64,000 bases of DNA from Diphasiastrum complanatum (lineage: Eukaryota > Streptophyta > Lycopodiopsida > Lycopodiales > Lycopodiaceae), in the NCBI GenBank assembly GCA_029204225.1, contig CM055092.1:24625207-24689206 (forward strand), read 5' to 3'. The notes beneath the pieces are model-generated. The model was not told the DNA's origin, did not search any database, and was given only the letters and a program-made list of their open reading frames with translations. The translations under genes and the position numbers were made by a program. Below, one piece after another: positions 33,167 through 44,399 of the stretch; position 1 is the first letter of the stretch; each line of letters starts with the position of its first letter.

Positions 33167-33558
33167 GGCCATATATGACTAGTCAACTTGCTTTCTTATT
33201 ATCCAAGAAGGATCCAAGACGATTGATTTCATATGAAAATGTTGCAGGAAAAGCAAGCTGTACTTTATGTTAGCTCTCAACATCAATAGGGTCTGAATCA
33301 TACCTTGTTATCAAATGCTCTTCAAATAGTTATGTTTGTGTTTCATTGCTTCAATTCTAGGTAATTGTGAGAAATGGTGAGAATTATTGAGCATGGTGAT
33401 TCCATTAGGTTTAAGGAGTAATATTTAGGACTACATGACTCCTATTGTGTATGTAAGCTAAGTGATAATTAGTTTAAGAAATCCCAAATTATTTGAGAGA
33501 GAGAGAGAGAGAGAGAGCGAGGGATCACATAATGATTGAAGTCAATTTTATTGATTCA
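33167..33558 (+). repeat. Segmental duplication copy 1, 3' end of AP2-like unit 0
   Basis: Matches 58,246-58,615. It contains the remnant of the final exon (after TTGCAG at 33,242-33,247, reading KQAVLYVSSQHQ then TAG) and a (GA)n tract at 33,495-33,516. It ends at the D insertion point. Confidence 0.8.
33554..33558. other. Target site duplication of element D (left)
   Basis: ATTCA. The right copy is at about 39,989-39,993, sharing one base with the LTR end. The empty site in the second duplication copy reads AATAATTCACATTTTAG near 58,610. Confidence 0.85.
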
Positions 33559-34213
33559 TGTGAAAATTGTCAACATTACCTAGCTAGTTTGAGGCCTAAA
33601 TTGGCTAAAATTGTAAATAGTTTTGGTTCTGGAGTTTCACACGTGTGAACCAGGCCACAATGTTTTTATTTACTGTATTTTTTCAGTATGATGAAGTGTC
33701 AAACTTCATACCCTTCAAAATGAGACCATTTTGATGTATTTTGGTCATATAAGCCATTTTTAGCTATTTTTCCTATATAGGGAATATCTAGGGTCAAGTA
33801 CCTTCTAGAGAGAGGAGAGAGAGTCATCTTCCTCATCCATAAATAGTAGGGAAGTCGTGGAGAACAGGTTGGAGAAACCTTTTGTATGCTTCATTGAGAT
33901 CAATAGATCATTGTCATTGTTTCTTCCTCCATTGAGAGCATTGTTGTGTGTATTGTCTTCAAGCTATTGTGTATGATCTTAGGTGCTTTCCAAAAGTGAT
34001 AGGCTGATGTATTATGGACTGTATAATGCTATTTTGGGCCGCACTTGATGTTTATGGAAGTTTCCATTTGTGATAAATGCTTTTTGATCAAGTTCTTTGC
34101 ATTCTAGGTAGCATAGAATGTGTTGCCAATTCCTAGCTTATGTAGTTTGGAGTGCAAGCATTCAAGCCAATGATCTTGGAGTTTAGATCCACTTAGGATC
34201 TGTATTTTTCACA
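33559..34213 (+). repeat. 5' LTR of element D, with promoter
   Basis: 655 bp, TGTGAAAA...TTTTCACA. TATA box candidate TATATAG at 33,774-33,780; palindrome TTCACACGTGTGAA at 33,636-33,649, about 125 bp upstream of it. Confidence 0.94.
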
Positions 34214-34225
34214 TGGTATCAGAGC
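34214..34225 (+). other. Primer binding site of element D
   Basis: TGGTATCAGAGC directly after the 5' LTR, complementary to initiator-Met tRNA. Confidence 0.92.
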
Positions 34226-35385
34226 TGGTTGGCTTCTATTTACAGTAAGTATTCCATTTTTGGTGATATTTGGATGTTTGATCAAGTTCTAGCATGATTT
34301 TGCATTGCTTTGTTGATCAAATCTTACTAACCTTTGTTTTGTGAGTTGAACTTGTGGATCAAAAGCATATTTCAGGTCTATTGAAGATCAGAGGCTGAAA
34401 AGAAACTATTTTGGATCAGATCATAACACCTAATCATTTGTGATTGTGAGGCTTGTGCATATTCAATACTAACAATGTTCTTTTCAATCCTATTGTTGAC
34501 AATCTCCATTCTTGGATGAACACTCTCCTTAAGTGGATGAAACTTCTCCTTAAGTGGATGACAAATGCTCTTTTGAGTGAGTTGTAATTCTCCTAAAGGC
34601 TGAGCAAAGCTCCCATTTGGATGAAAGATCCCCTTTTTTGGGTGAACATATTGTAAGCTCCATTGTGAAGAGCATATTGTAAAGATTGTCATCAATTTTG
34701 GCATAAATTTTGGTGTACTTTGTTGAGCATGTAAGTAACTCTCCTTATGTAATTTGATTGGAGCATTTGCTGGAAGGTGTTAACCATTATGCAAGTGTGT
34801 TTTCAGGTTCTTAACAGGTTGAGGAACATTCTCATGTGAAGTGATCTTAGATCTACATCTAAACACCAAGATTTGACAAGATAGTGAAGCTAGTCTTGTG
34901 ATTCACTAAGTGTGCTCATTCATTCACCTCTAAATCTTGTATTTATCACTTGCTGGAGTTTATAAACTTTTAGAAGTGTGGTTTACATGTGGTTTTACAG
35001 GTTGAATCAATATCTTAGTGTGTTGATCATATGTTGATCAAGTTTGTTCATTACTAGGTAATCTTGGCATCCTAGTTTTGGGTATTTTCTAAGAATGCAA
35101 GTAACTCTTCACACCATAACTTGATTTGGTCACTTGCTGGAAAGTTTGAGAGCTTAAGCAAGAGTGTGTTCAGGTTGGCTTGATTTTGTAATCCATTCTT
35201 AGTGTGTGCAAAGTGTTGCATGTGTTTCAATCTTCCTTTCTATGCTTGGAAACCATCTAGGTTCAAGATAGAAGTGTTTTAGGGTCCTAAATCTTCATAG
35301 ATCTCTTTATCTATCATTTGTTGAGAGAAAAGTGAGTGCTAAGTGCTTTAGGACAGAACCTAAAAGTTGAAGAAACATTAGAATC
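34226..35385 (+). other. 5' leader of element D
   Basis: 1,160 nt with three imperfect direct repeats (about 34,730-34,830, 34,910-35,010 and 35,095-35,180) that share GCAAGTAACTCT or TTGCTGGA cores and end near CAGGTT. The 21-bp repeats at 34,500-34,560 carry the antisense 108-codon frame (34,378-34,704, minus), also present in A. No known domain. Confidence 0.7.
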
Positions 35386-38300
35386 ATGGCTTCCAATGGT
35401 GGGATCATGCTAGAGTCTAGTGAAAGGTTGAGTTCATCAAACTACTCTACTTGGAAAGTGAGGATGGAGTCCTTACTTGAGTTGAATGAACTCATGGACA
35501 TAGTTGCAGAAATTGAAGAGAGACCTCTCACACTTCAAGAGCAACAAAGGTTTGATAAGAAGGCCAAAAGGGCTCTTCATATCATTAAAATGAATGTTAC
35601 AAATGAACTTCTCAAGGAAGTTGGAAAGTGTCAAAGTGCAAGTGAGGCATGGAATGCCTTAAAGAAGCTCTTTGAATCAAAGTCCACATCTAGGGTATTG
35701 ACCCTAAGGAGACAAATATTTTCTAGTAGGCAAAGAGAGGGTGAAAGTGCTCATGCATTTATCTTGAGAGTTAAGTCCCTAAGTGATGATTTAGCATGCA
35801 TTGATGAGAACATAAAAGATGGTGAAATAGTCCAAGTTATGTTGAATGGTTTGCTAAATGAACATGCTAACCTTGTGCAAAGTTTTGCCATTCAAAGAGT
35901 CTTGCCAAGTGTGGTTGACTTGCAAGAAATCTTATTGGCTGAAGAACATAGGTTGCAATCAAAGCTTGATGGTGCATCCTTGCAAGGTGGAGGTGAAGAG
36001 GCTTTCTTCACAAAAGGCAAATTCAAGGGCAAAGGTAAAGGCAAAGGGAAATGGTCCAAAGGTGGTAACTTTGATCATGATGATCACTCTTCCTCTTCCT
36101 CTTCTACTAAGAACAATAAGTCAAAGTTCAAGTGCTTTTATTGTGGGATAAAAGGTCATTTTGCAAATGAATGTTATAAGAAGAAAAGAGAGCAAGGAGA
36201 GAGGCAAGGAAATCTTACAATAGATGAGGAAGAACATAACACATGTGAATCACTTGTTATGACTTCAAGTTTGTTAGCCAACATAGATGATAATGATCCT
36301 TGGTGGATTGATAGTGGAGCCTCATCTCACATGACAAGACATAAGGAATACTTTACATCCTTATTGTCTTATGAGGGAGAAGGTAACATCATCTACACTG
36401 CAAATGATGGTCAATGTGACATCAAAGGCATAGGCACTATTCCTATTTCCCTTTCAACAAATAGGAAAGCAAATCTTGAAAATGTTTTGTACATTCCTTC
36501 AATCACTAAGAATTTGCTTAGTGTAAGTCAAATGATTGACAAAGGACTTGATGTGGAGTTCATTGGAGATGCATGTTTGATAAGTAAATGTGGATCCTTG
36601 ATTGCTCAAGGTAGGAGGCATGGTAAACTTTTCAAGCTTGATGCATGTGTGATCTCTAATCATGAAGGATGTATGGCTAGGGAGCAATTGACAAACCAAG
36701 AAGTTTGGCACAAGAGGTTGGGCCATCCCAACTTCAAATCTTTGGAGGTAATGGCAAAGAAAGAGCTTGTTCTTGGTCTCCCTAAAAGTCTTGTTGCAAA
36801 CAATAGTGTTTGTGAACATTGTGCCTTGTCCAAATCTCATAGACTTGCTTATTCTAGATCTACTTCTAGATCTAAAGAAGCTTTTCAACTTGTGCATTCT
36901 GATATTCATTCTTCTAGTACAACTAGCAATGGTGGGGCAAAGATGTATGCAACTTTCATTGATGACTTTAGTAGGTATACTTGGATCTATCTTCTTAAAA
37001 GTAAGGATGAAGTGTTTGCTGCATTTGTCAAGTTCAAGAATGAAATGGAAAACCAATTCAATACAAAGATCAAATGCTTAAGATCTGATAATGGAGGGGA
37101 ATACACCTCAAATAGGTTCAAAGACTTTTGTATAGCACATGGGATTAAGAGGGAGATGTCTAGTCCTAGGACTCCACAACAGAATGGAGTGGCCGAGTGG
37201 AAGAATAGAACCCTTTGTGAATGTGCCAAGGCAATGAGACTACATGCTAATCTTGCTAAGTCTTTTTGGGGGGAAGCTTTAGCATGTGCTAACTATCTAT
37301 GTAATAGATGGACAAGTGCTTCCTTGGATGGTAAAACTCCTCATGAGGTTCTTTATGGTAGAAGGCCGAGTGTCAAGCATTGTAGGATCTTTGGATGTAC
37401 ATGTTTTGTCAATATCACACTTGATGATAGAACTAAAGAAGATCCTTCATCAAAGAAGGGTGTGTTTGTTGGCTATAGTGAAGTAAGCAAGGCTTACAAA
37501 GTGTACATTCCTTCTACAAAGAAAGTTGTCATAAGTAGGGATGTCATCTTTCATGAAGAGAATGTTTCCAATGTTGTTGATGTTGATGTTGATGTGCCTA
37601 CTAATCATCATGATGTGCAAGATGTCTTGGATGAAGATGGAGATGCCACTCCAAAGCAAACTTCAAGGAAGACTCAAAGGCAAAGGGCTAAGCCATCAAG
37701 GCTAACCTATGATGAAAAAGGAAAGCAAGTGGTGGACAACTCTAACTTTGCTTTTCTTACCTCTTTTGATGAACCAACTTGTGTAGGTGAAGCAATTCAA
37801 AAGAAGGAATGGATCCAAGCCATGGATCATGAGCATCAAGCACTCATCAAAAGCAACACATGGAGGTTGGTAAAGCTTCCAAAGGACAAGAAGGCAATTG
37901 GTTGTAAGTGGATCTTCAAGATCAAGACAAATCAAGATGGATCAATCAACAAGTACAAGGCAAGGTTGGTGGCAAAGGGGTATGCTCAAGAATATGGTAT
38001 TGACTATGATGAGACCTTTGCACCCGTGGCAAAGATGGTAACTATTCGAATCCTAATCTCTCTTGCAACTCTTTATGATTGGGATATGTGGCAAATGGAT
38101 GTTACTAATGCCTTCTTGAATGGTGATCTTGAAGAAGATATTTACATGGAGCAACCCGAGGGCTATGTTTCACATGATGAGCCTAATCATGTGTGCTATC
38201 TCCAAAAGAGTTTGTATGGGATAAAGCAAGCACCAAGGAGTTGGTATGCTAAGCTCAATTCCTTCTTACTTTCTCAAAACTTTGTTATGAGTGAGTATGA

Positions 38301-39339
38301 TCATTCTCTCTACTTTAGATTGAATGAAAATGATATCACTTTACTTTTGATCTATGTTGATGACATTATCTTAAGTGGTGGTAACAATCTAGATATAGAT
38401 GAAATCAAGATGGCACTCAAAAGAGAGTTTGAAATTCAAGATCTTGGTAAACTTCATTATATCTTAGGAATAGAGATTATTAGAACTTCTAAATCTACAT
38501 TCATATGTCAAGAAAAGTATGTTAACTCTATTCTAAAAAGGTTTCATATGGAAGATTGTAAAGTTGTTTCTACTCCTATGGAATTAAATGTAAAGCTAAC
38601 TACAAGAAGTAATGAAAGATCCTTCAAGGACATTACTCTCTATAGAAAGCTAATAGGATCTCTTATATGGTTAACCATCACAAGACCTGATCTAAGCTTT
38701 GTGGTTGGTAAACTAAGTCAATTTATGCAAGATCCTAGTGAGGCTCATTGGAAGCTAGGAAAGAGAGTACTTAGATACATCTCGGGATCTAGAGATTTTG
38801 GCATCTTGTATGGAGGTACTACACCTAACCTTTGTGGATTTTCAGATTCAGATTTTGCAGGTGATCAAATGGATAGGAAGTCAACAAGTGCCTTTGCAAT
38901 CTATCTTGGAGATGGAGTGGTCTCATGGCTATCAAAGAAGCAACCAACTATCTCTCTATCTTCCACCGAAGCCGAGTACAAGGCATTAACAACATGCACC
39001 AAGGAGATTCTTTGGATCAAGAGGATGTTATTGGATCTTCACTTGCTGGAACCAGAGAAGACTCCAATCATACTTTGTGATAACCTTTCAGCCCAAAGCT
39101 TGGCAAGCAATCCTGTTTTTCATGCAAGGAGCAAGCACATTGAGATTGCTCACCATTTTGTGAGAGATCAAGTCATTGCCAAAGAGGTGGAGCTTCAACA
39201 TGTCTCTTCAAAGGAGTGTGTGGCTGATATCTTCACCAAACCATTGGGAAAGGACCTATATTTAATGCATAGATCTAATCTTGGAATGTGCTCAAAGACT
39301 ATGTTGAAACTAGCATCCAATGTTGAAGAGGGAGTGTGA
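35386..39339 (+). CDS. Copia gag-pol polyprotein (element D)
   Basis: 1,317 residues in one open frame. CCHC knuckle at 250-263, protease D309 (DSGAS), integrase His/Cys zinc finger (442, 476-479), DD35E D506, D568, E604, RT YVDD at 990-993, RNase H D1154, E1195, D1232. The spacing D568 to E604 is exactly 35 residues. It differs from A at about seven residues; where they differ D usually has the expected copia residue (KARLVAKG, MWQMD, SEYDHS), although SLYGIKQAPRSW has I for L. It shares the unusual VAEWKN with A. Start ATG is the first after the leader. The stop lies 5 bp into the 3' LTR. Confidence 0.96.
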   Translation: MASNGGIMLESSERLSSSNYSTWKVRMESLLELNELMDIVAEIEERPLTLQEQQRFDKKAKRALHIIKMNVTNELLKEVGKCQSASEAWNALKKLFESKSTSRVLTLRRQIFSSRQREGESAHAFILRVKSLSDDLACIDENIKDGEIVQVMLNGLLNEHANLVQSFAIQRVLPSVVDLQEILLAEEHRLQSKLDGASLQGGGEEAFFTKGKFKGKGKGKGKWSKGGNFDHDDHSSSSSSTKNNKSKFKCFYCGIKGHFANECYKKKREQGERQGNLTIDEEEHNTCESLVMTSSLLANIDDNDPWWIDSGASSHMTRHKEYFTSLLSYEGEGNIIYTANDGQCDIKGIGTIPISLSTNRKANLENVLYIPSITKNLLSVSQMIDKGLDVEFIGDACLISKCGSLIAQGRRHGKLFKLDACVISNHEGCMAREQLTNQEVWHKRLGHPNFKSLEVMAKKELVLGLPKSLVANNSVCEHCALSKSHRLAYSRSTSRSKEAFQLVHSDIHSSSTTSNGGAKMYATFIDDFSRYTWIYLLKSKDEVFAAFVKFKNEMENQFNTKIKCLRSDNGGEYTSNRFKDFCIAHGIKREMSSPRTPQQNGVAEWKNRTLCECAKAMRLHANLAKSFWGEALACANYLCNRWTSASLDGKTPHEVLYGRRPSVKHCRIFGCTCFVNITLDDRTKEDPSSKKGVFVGYSEVSKAYKVYIPSTKKVVISRDVIFHEENVSNVVDVDVDVPTNHHDVQDVLDEDGDATPKQTSRKTQRQRAKPSRLTYDEKGKQVVDNSNFAFLTSFDEPTCVGEAIQKKEWIQAMDHEHQALIKSNTWRLVKLPKDKKAIGCKWIFKIKTNQDGSINKYKARLVAKGYAQEYGIDYDETFAPVAKMVTIRILISLATLYDWDMWQMDVTNAFLNGDLEEDIYMEQPEGYVSHDEPNHVCYLQKSLYGIKQAPRSWYAKLNSFLLSQNFVMSEYDHSLYFRLNENDITLLLIYVDDIILSGGNNLDIDEIKMALKREFEIQDLGKLHYILGIEIIRTSKSTFICQEKYVNSILKRFHMEDCKVVSTPMELNVKLTTRSNERSFKDITLYRKLIGSLIWLTITRPDLSFVVGKLSQFMQDPSEAHWKLGKRVLRYISGSRDFGILYGGTTPNLCGFSDSDFAGDQMDRKSTSAFAIYLGDGVVSWLSKKQPTISLSSTEAEYKALTTCTKEILWIKRMLLDLHLLEPEKTPIILCDNLSAQSLASNPVFHARSKHIEIAHHFVRDQVIAKEVELQHVSSKECVADIFTKPLGKDLYLMHRSNLGMCSKTMLKLASNVEEGV
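39325..39334 (+). other. Polypurine tract of element D
   Basis: GAAGAGGGAG just before the 3' LTR, within the last codons of gag-pol. Confidence 0.8.
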
Positions 39340-39989
39340 AAATTGTCAACATTTCCTAGCTAGTTTGAGGCCTAAATTGGCTAAAATTGTAAATAGTTTT
39401 GGTTCTGGAGTTTCACACGTGTGAACCAGGCCACAATGTTTTTATTTACTGTATTTTTTCAGTATGATGAAGTGTCAAACTTCATACCCTTCAAAATGAG
39501 ACCATTTTGATGTATTTTGGTCATATAAGCCATTTTTAGCTATTTTTCCTATATAGGGAATATCTAGGATCAAGTACCTTCTAGAGAGAGGAGAGAGAGT
39601 CATCTTCCTCATCCATAAATAGTAGGGAAGTCGTGGAGAACAGGTTGGAGAAACCTTTTGTATGCTTCATTGAGATCAATAGATCATTGTCATTGTTTCT
39701 TCCTCCATTGAGAGCATTGTTGTGTGTATTGTCTTCAAGCTATTGTGTATGATCTTAGGTGCTTTCCAAAAGTGATAGGCTGATGTATTATGGACTGTAT
39801 AATGCTATTTTGGGCCGCACTTGATGTTTATGGAAGTTTCCATTTGTGATAAATGCTTTTTGATCAAGTTCTTTGCATTCTAGGTAGCATAGAATGTGTT
39901 GCCAATTCCTAGCTTATGTAGTTTGGAGTGCAAGCATTCAAGCCAATGATCTTGGAGTTTAGATCCACTTAGGATCTGTATTTTACACA
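39335..39989 (+). repeat. 3' LTR of element D
   Basis: Pairs with 33,559-34,213. The extreme end reads TTTTACACA where the 5' copy has TTTTTCACA, so the canonical terminal repeat is slightly altered. It faces the AP2-like gene 1.1 kb downstream in the same orientation. Confidence 0.92.
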
Positions 39990-41132
<1,143 letters not shown>

Positions 41133-42300
41133 ATGGCAGGGAGGAGAAAGTTTAGAGGTGTTTATCACAGATTGCGAACGGGAAGATGGGAAGCAAATAT
41201 CTGGTATGGAAAGACAATATGTTCCACCGGATTACATGAATTCTTTGAAAAATAATTATTGTGAGAAATTGATTACATTTGTAAAGCTATTTACATGTAA
41301 AGTCTCTTAGAACGAAAGTGATCTGTAGCTATGGCCTGAGCAAATTTGATTTATTTTTGGTAAGATCTAGTGTTTTTTATTTTCTTCACAAAGCTACTTA
41401 CATATGTTTGAAATGCAACTAGTTTATATGGAAAAGAAAAGGTGACAAACATTTTGGAGCAATGGCTAACCCAGGACAGCTCTCCATTGGTACGAATTTT
41501 GTGAAAATGAATTTATGGATTGATAGAACCTCATTAAAAAACAAGACCTCGAGGATGCTTGGAAATGACTTATTCTTGATGCTAATGAGTGCCACTTTGC
41601 TTTGCAGGTGCCTATCATAATGAGATAGCAGCAGCCAAGTTTGTGTTTACTGGTGGCGGTTAACTGATTCTCAATGACTTTTTGGTTTATGAAATTACCA
41701 ACCTAAATATCGTTCATAACTTCGTTGGTCTGCTAATGTGTTAGAATTATTTTGTGGTTCAAAAATTATGATACGGCAGCAATTAAACTTGGTCGCAGCG
41801 AGAAACTTAACTTCCCATTAGAAGACTATGAGTCTGAAATGCCACTGGTATGGTTAGAGTATAGAGGGTCGTCTGCATTTAAAGTCAACTTTATTATATA
41901 TAGTGGGTTATACAACTAGGTCACATTATAAAGCGCATTGCTCTCCAAATGTTTGAAGAAGGGTCCTTTGATTTTAACGCGTGTTTAATCTCCCATATGT
42001 GATAAATAAAAACTGATAATTTATAGTTCCCTGGTGTACATTGGTGACTGCAGTGGGAGAAATACGATGAAGATAACTTTTTTCATATAGTTCGGTACAT
42101 GAGTCGGAAAAACTCTTCTTTGAGTTTTGTAGAAGCTGCAATTCTTCATGAACATTACCTGAAAAGAAGACTAGTGGTCATGGTAGAAGAAGGTTGGAAA
42201 TTTCAAGGCAAGTATATGTTATTATGCAATGGTGACAAAGGTAGTGTTGTGCATTTCATCTCAAGATTTATAGAAAGCAAGATGTCATTAATAGTTGCTC
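41133..42300 (+). pseudogene. AP2-domain gene remnant, unit 1, copy 1
   Basis: The family is plant AP2/ERF DNA-binding transcription factors. Exon 1 (41,133-41,203) encodes MAGRRKFRGVYHRL and RTGRWEANIW up to donor TG|GTATGG. Exon 2 ends 41,489 (donor TG|GTACG) but its acceptor is deleted. Exon 3 from 41,608 (GCAG acceptor) reads AYHNEIAAAK with a mutated donor. Exon 4 (about 41,766-41,848) reads NYDTAAIKLGRSEKLNFPL, acceptor changed from CAG to CAA. Exon 5 from 42,054 reads WEKYDEDNFFHIVRYMSRK. The G-R-W-E-A, A-A-A and NFPLEDYE landmarks fit an AP2 domain; no clear second AP2 repeat is visible. Lesions lie in exons 2-4; compare copy 2 at 59,619. Confidence 0.62.
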
Positions 42301-42770
42301 AAATCTAATCATGTATGTTTATTTGAGCTAAATTTCAAGTTATTTTTTTTCAAATCGAGCAAATTGTTTCCATCTGCTTAACAATGTGCTGAAAACTCAT
42401 ATGTTCTTTTATGAACACCCAACAAAGTAGCAATAGTACAAGAAGAATGCTGAGAAAGATGTTCCAACGACCAAAAAAATCAAGTTCACCTTTGTACATG
42501 AGCTTGCAAATATTCCCTTGGAGGAGCTGGAGATGGTGAGAATTTTAAAAATCCCTTCTAGCCAAAAAGTATTGATGCTTAAGATATTAGCCACTTCAAT
42601 CCATGCTCTTTAAATTGTAATCATGTTTCTAGGCCATATATGTCTAGTCAACTCGCTTTATTATTATCCAAGAAGGATTGAATATGATTGCTTTCAAATG
42701 AAAATGTTGCAGGAAAAGGAAGCTGTACTTCATGCTAGTTCTCAACATCAATATGGTCTAAAGCACTAGG
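42230..42770 (+). pseudogene. 3' exons of AP2-like unit 1, first tandem repeat
   Basis: The penultimate exon (about 42,410-42,537) has lost about 43 bp (the part encoding KHAYRDLFGPVDDV). The final exon is intact: TTGCAG acceptor, 42,713-42,769, 18 codons beginning EKEAVLHASS and ending LKH then TAG. Duplicated in tandem by 42,860-43,510. Confidence 0.5.
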
Positions 42771-42859
42771 AACTTACATTCAATAGACTATACAAAACAT
42801 TACTTGTTTAAATTGAATGTACTACATGCCTGCTTTTCAAATGTTGGATTTTCTGCAGA

Positions 42860-43520
42860 CAGCTTTTGCTTCCAAGATCCAATCAGAGTAAATCTTCAGG
42901 TCATGCGAAGCGAATCGTGTTTACTAAAGGTAGTGTTGATACGTGCAGTGTTGTGCGTTTCATCTCAAGATTTATAGAAAGCAAGATGTCATAAATAGTT
43001 GCTCAAATCTAATCATTTATGTTTATTTGAGCTAAATTTCTGGTTGTTTGTTTCCAATTTGAGCAAATTGTTTTCATCTACTTAACAATGTGCTGAAAAC
43101 TCATATGTTCTTTTAGCAACACCAAACAAAGCAGCAATAGTACAAGAAGAATGCAAACACGCTTATAGGGACCTATTTGGACCAGTAGATGATGTTGAGA
43201 AACATGTTCCAACGACCAAAAAAATCAAGTTCACCTTTCTACACGAGCTTGCAAATATTCCCTTGGAGGAGCTAGAGATGGTGAGAATTTTAAAAATCCC
43301 TTCTAGCCTAAAAGTATTGATGCTTAAGATATTAGCCACTTCAATCCATGCTCTTTAAACTGTAATCATGTTTCTAGGCCATATATGTCTAGTCAACTCG
43401 TTTTATTATTATCCAAGAAGGATCGAATATGATTGCTTTCAAATGACATCAATATGGTCTAAAGCACTAGGAACTTACATTTAATAGACTATACAAAACA
43501 TTACTTGTTTAAATTGAATG
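42860..43520 (+). pseudogene. 3' exons of AP2-like unit 1, second tandem repeat
   Basis: Contains an exon-like stretch after TTCTGCAG (QLLLPRSNQSKSSGHAKR), then the best-preserved penultimate exon (43,117-43,280, acceptor TTTTAG, donor ATG|GTGAGA) encoding AIVQEECKHAYRDLFGPV and IKFTFLHELANIPLEELEM without stops. The final exon is deleted here but present in the first repeat. No known family for these exons; joining to the AP2 exons is inferred from synteny in both duplication copies. Confidence 0.5.
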
Positions 43521-44160
43521 TACTACATGCCTGCTTTGAAAATGTTGGATTTTTTTAGAATCTTGGCAAATCGTACATTGTTATCAAATGCTCATAGCTC
43601 TTCAAATAGTTATGTTTCTATGATTTTGCTTTGATTCTAGGTAATTGTGAGAAATGGTATTGAGCATGGTGATTCCATTAGGTTCAACGAGTAATATTTA
43701 GCACTTAGCAGACGTGACTCCTATTTTGCATGTATGCTAACAAATTAGTCTAAAAATTATTTGAGAGAGAGAGAGAGAGAGAGAGATCCACATAATGAGC
43801 CAAGTAAAGTTATTAGTTGACATTTTAGATACCTTTGATTCAGTTGATACACACACACACACATACACTAATAAATATATAAATATGTATAAACACAGAA
43901 AAGTGCACACACACACACACACACACACACATTCAATTGTACTTCCAAGGATTGAATCTTGAAAGGAAAGGGCTAAATCCTAATTAAAAATTCCAATTAT
44001 ATGTAGTGTTGTGTTTTTTTTTCTAGTCTCTCTCTATTTTTTGTTCTCGGTGGAGCAAGTATCCTCCGAAGTGGTTCTAGAAGTTCTTTATCATCCTTAC
44101 TAAGGCATCAGAGATAGAGATTTGTTCAAATCCATATTAGTAGACTGCTGAAATATTAAA
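43520..44160. other. Spacer after AP2-like unit 1
   Basis: At 43,670-43,835 it matches the spacer before unit 1 (33,400-33,558 plus 39,990-40,005), including (GA)n and GACATTTTAGATACC, so the units are tandem. Microsatellites (GA)n 43,763-43,786 and (CA)n 43,849-43,862 and 43,905-43,932. No gene. Confidence 0.6.
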
Positions 44161-44214
44161 AAATCTAGTGAAAGTTGATTGGTGGTAGTTTTTTGTGTTG
44201 ATGCGTTAGTCATG

Positions 44215-44345
44215 AAAAATGTATGGCGTAAGGCTTGGCATGATCGAAGATTGAATAGAACAGATCATAAAGTTGGAGATATGGTATTTATGATTTTAAG
44301 ATGAAGTTGTTTACAGGGAAATTGAAGTTTACAACATAAGTTCTT
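44215..44345 (+). pseudogene. Gypsy integrase C-terminal scrap, copy 1
   Basis: KAWHDRRLNRTDHKVGDMVF followed, after a frameshift, by MKLFTGKLKF, resembles the segment after the integrase core in Ty3/gypsy elements (usually WHD...VGDKVLL...LFPGKLKSRW). The same scrap is at 61,475-61,590. The rest of the element is not recognised. Confidence 0.5.
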
Positions 44346-44399
44346 ATCATGTCAGACATCTTGTTTTTAGGAGTGCTTTTTTTGAAATGTTTAGATAGA

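Larger units (their letters stand above)
33559..39989 (+). mobile_element. Full-length Ty1/copia retrotransposon D
   Basis: 6,431 bp, the same length as A and almost identical to it, on the plus strand. LTRs 33,559-34,213 and 39,335-39,989 differ at about three positions by eye. PBS, leader, intact gag-pol and PPT are present. It is inserted in the spacer between two AP2-like units; the homologous spacer at 58,610 lacks it, so insertion postdates the segmental duplication. Confidence 0.96.
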
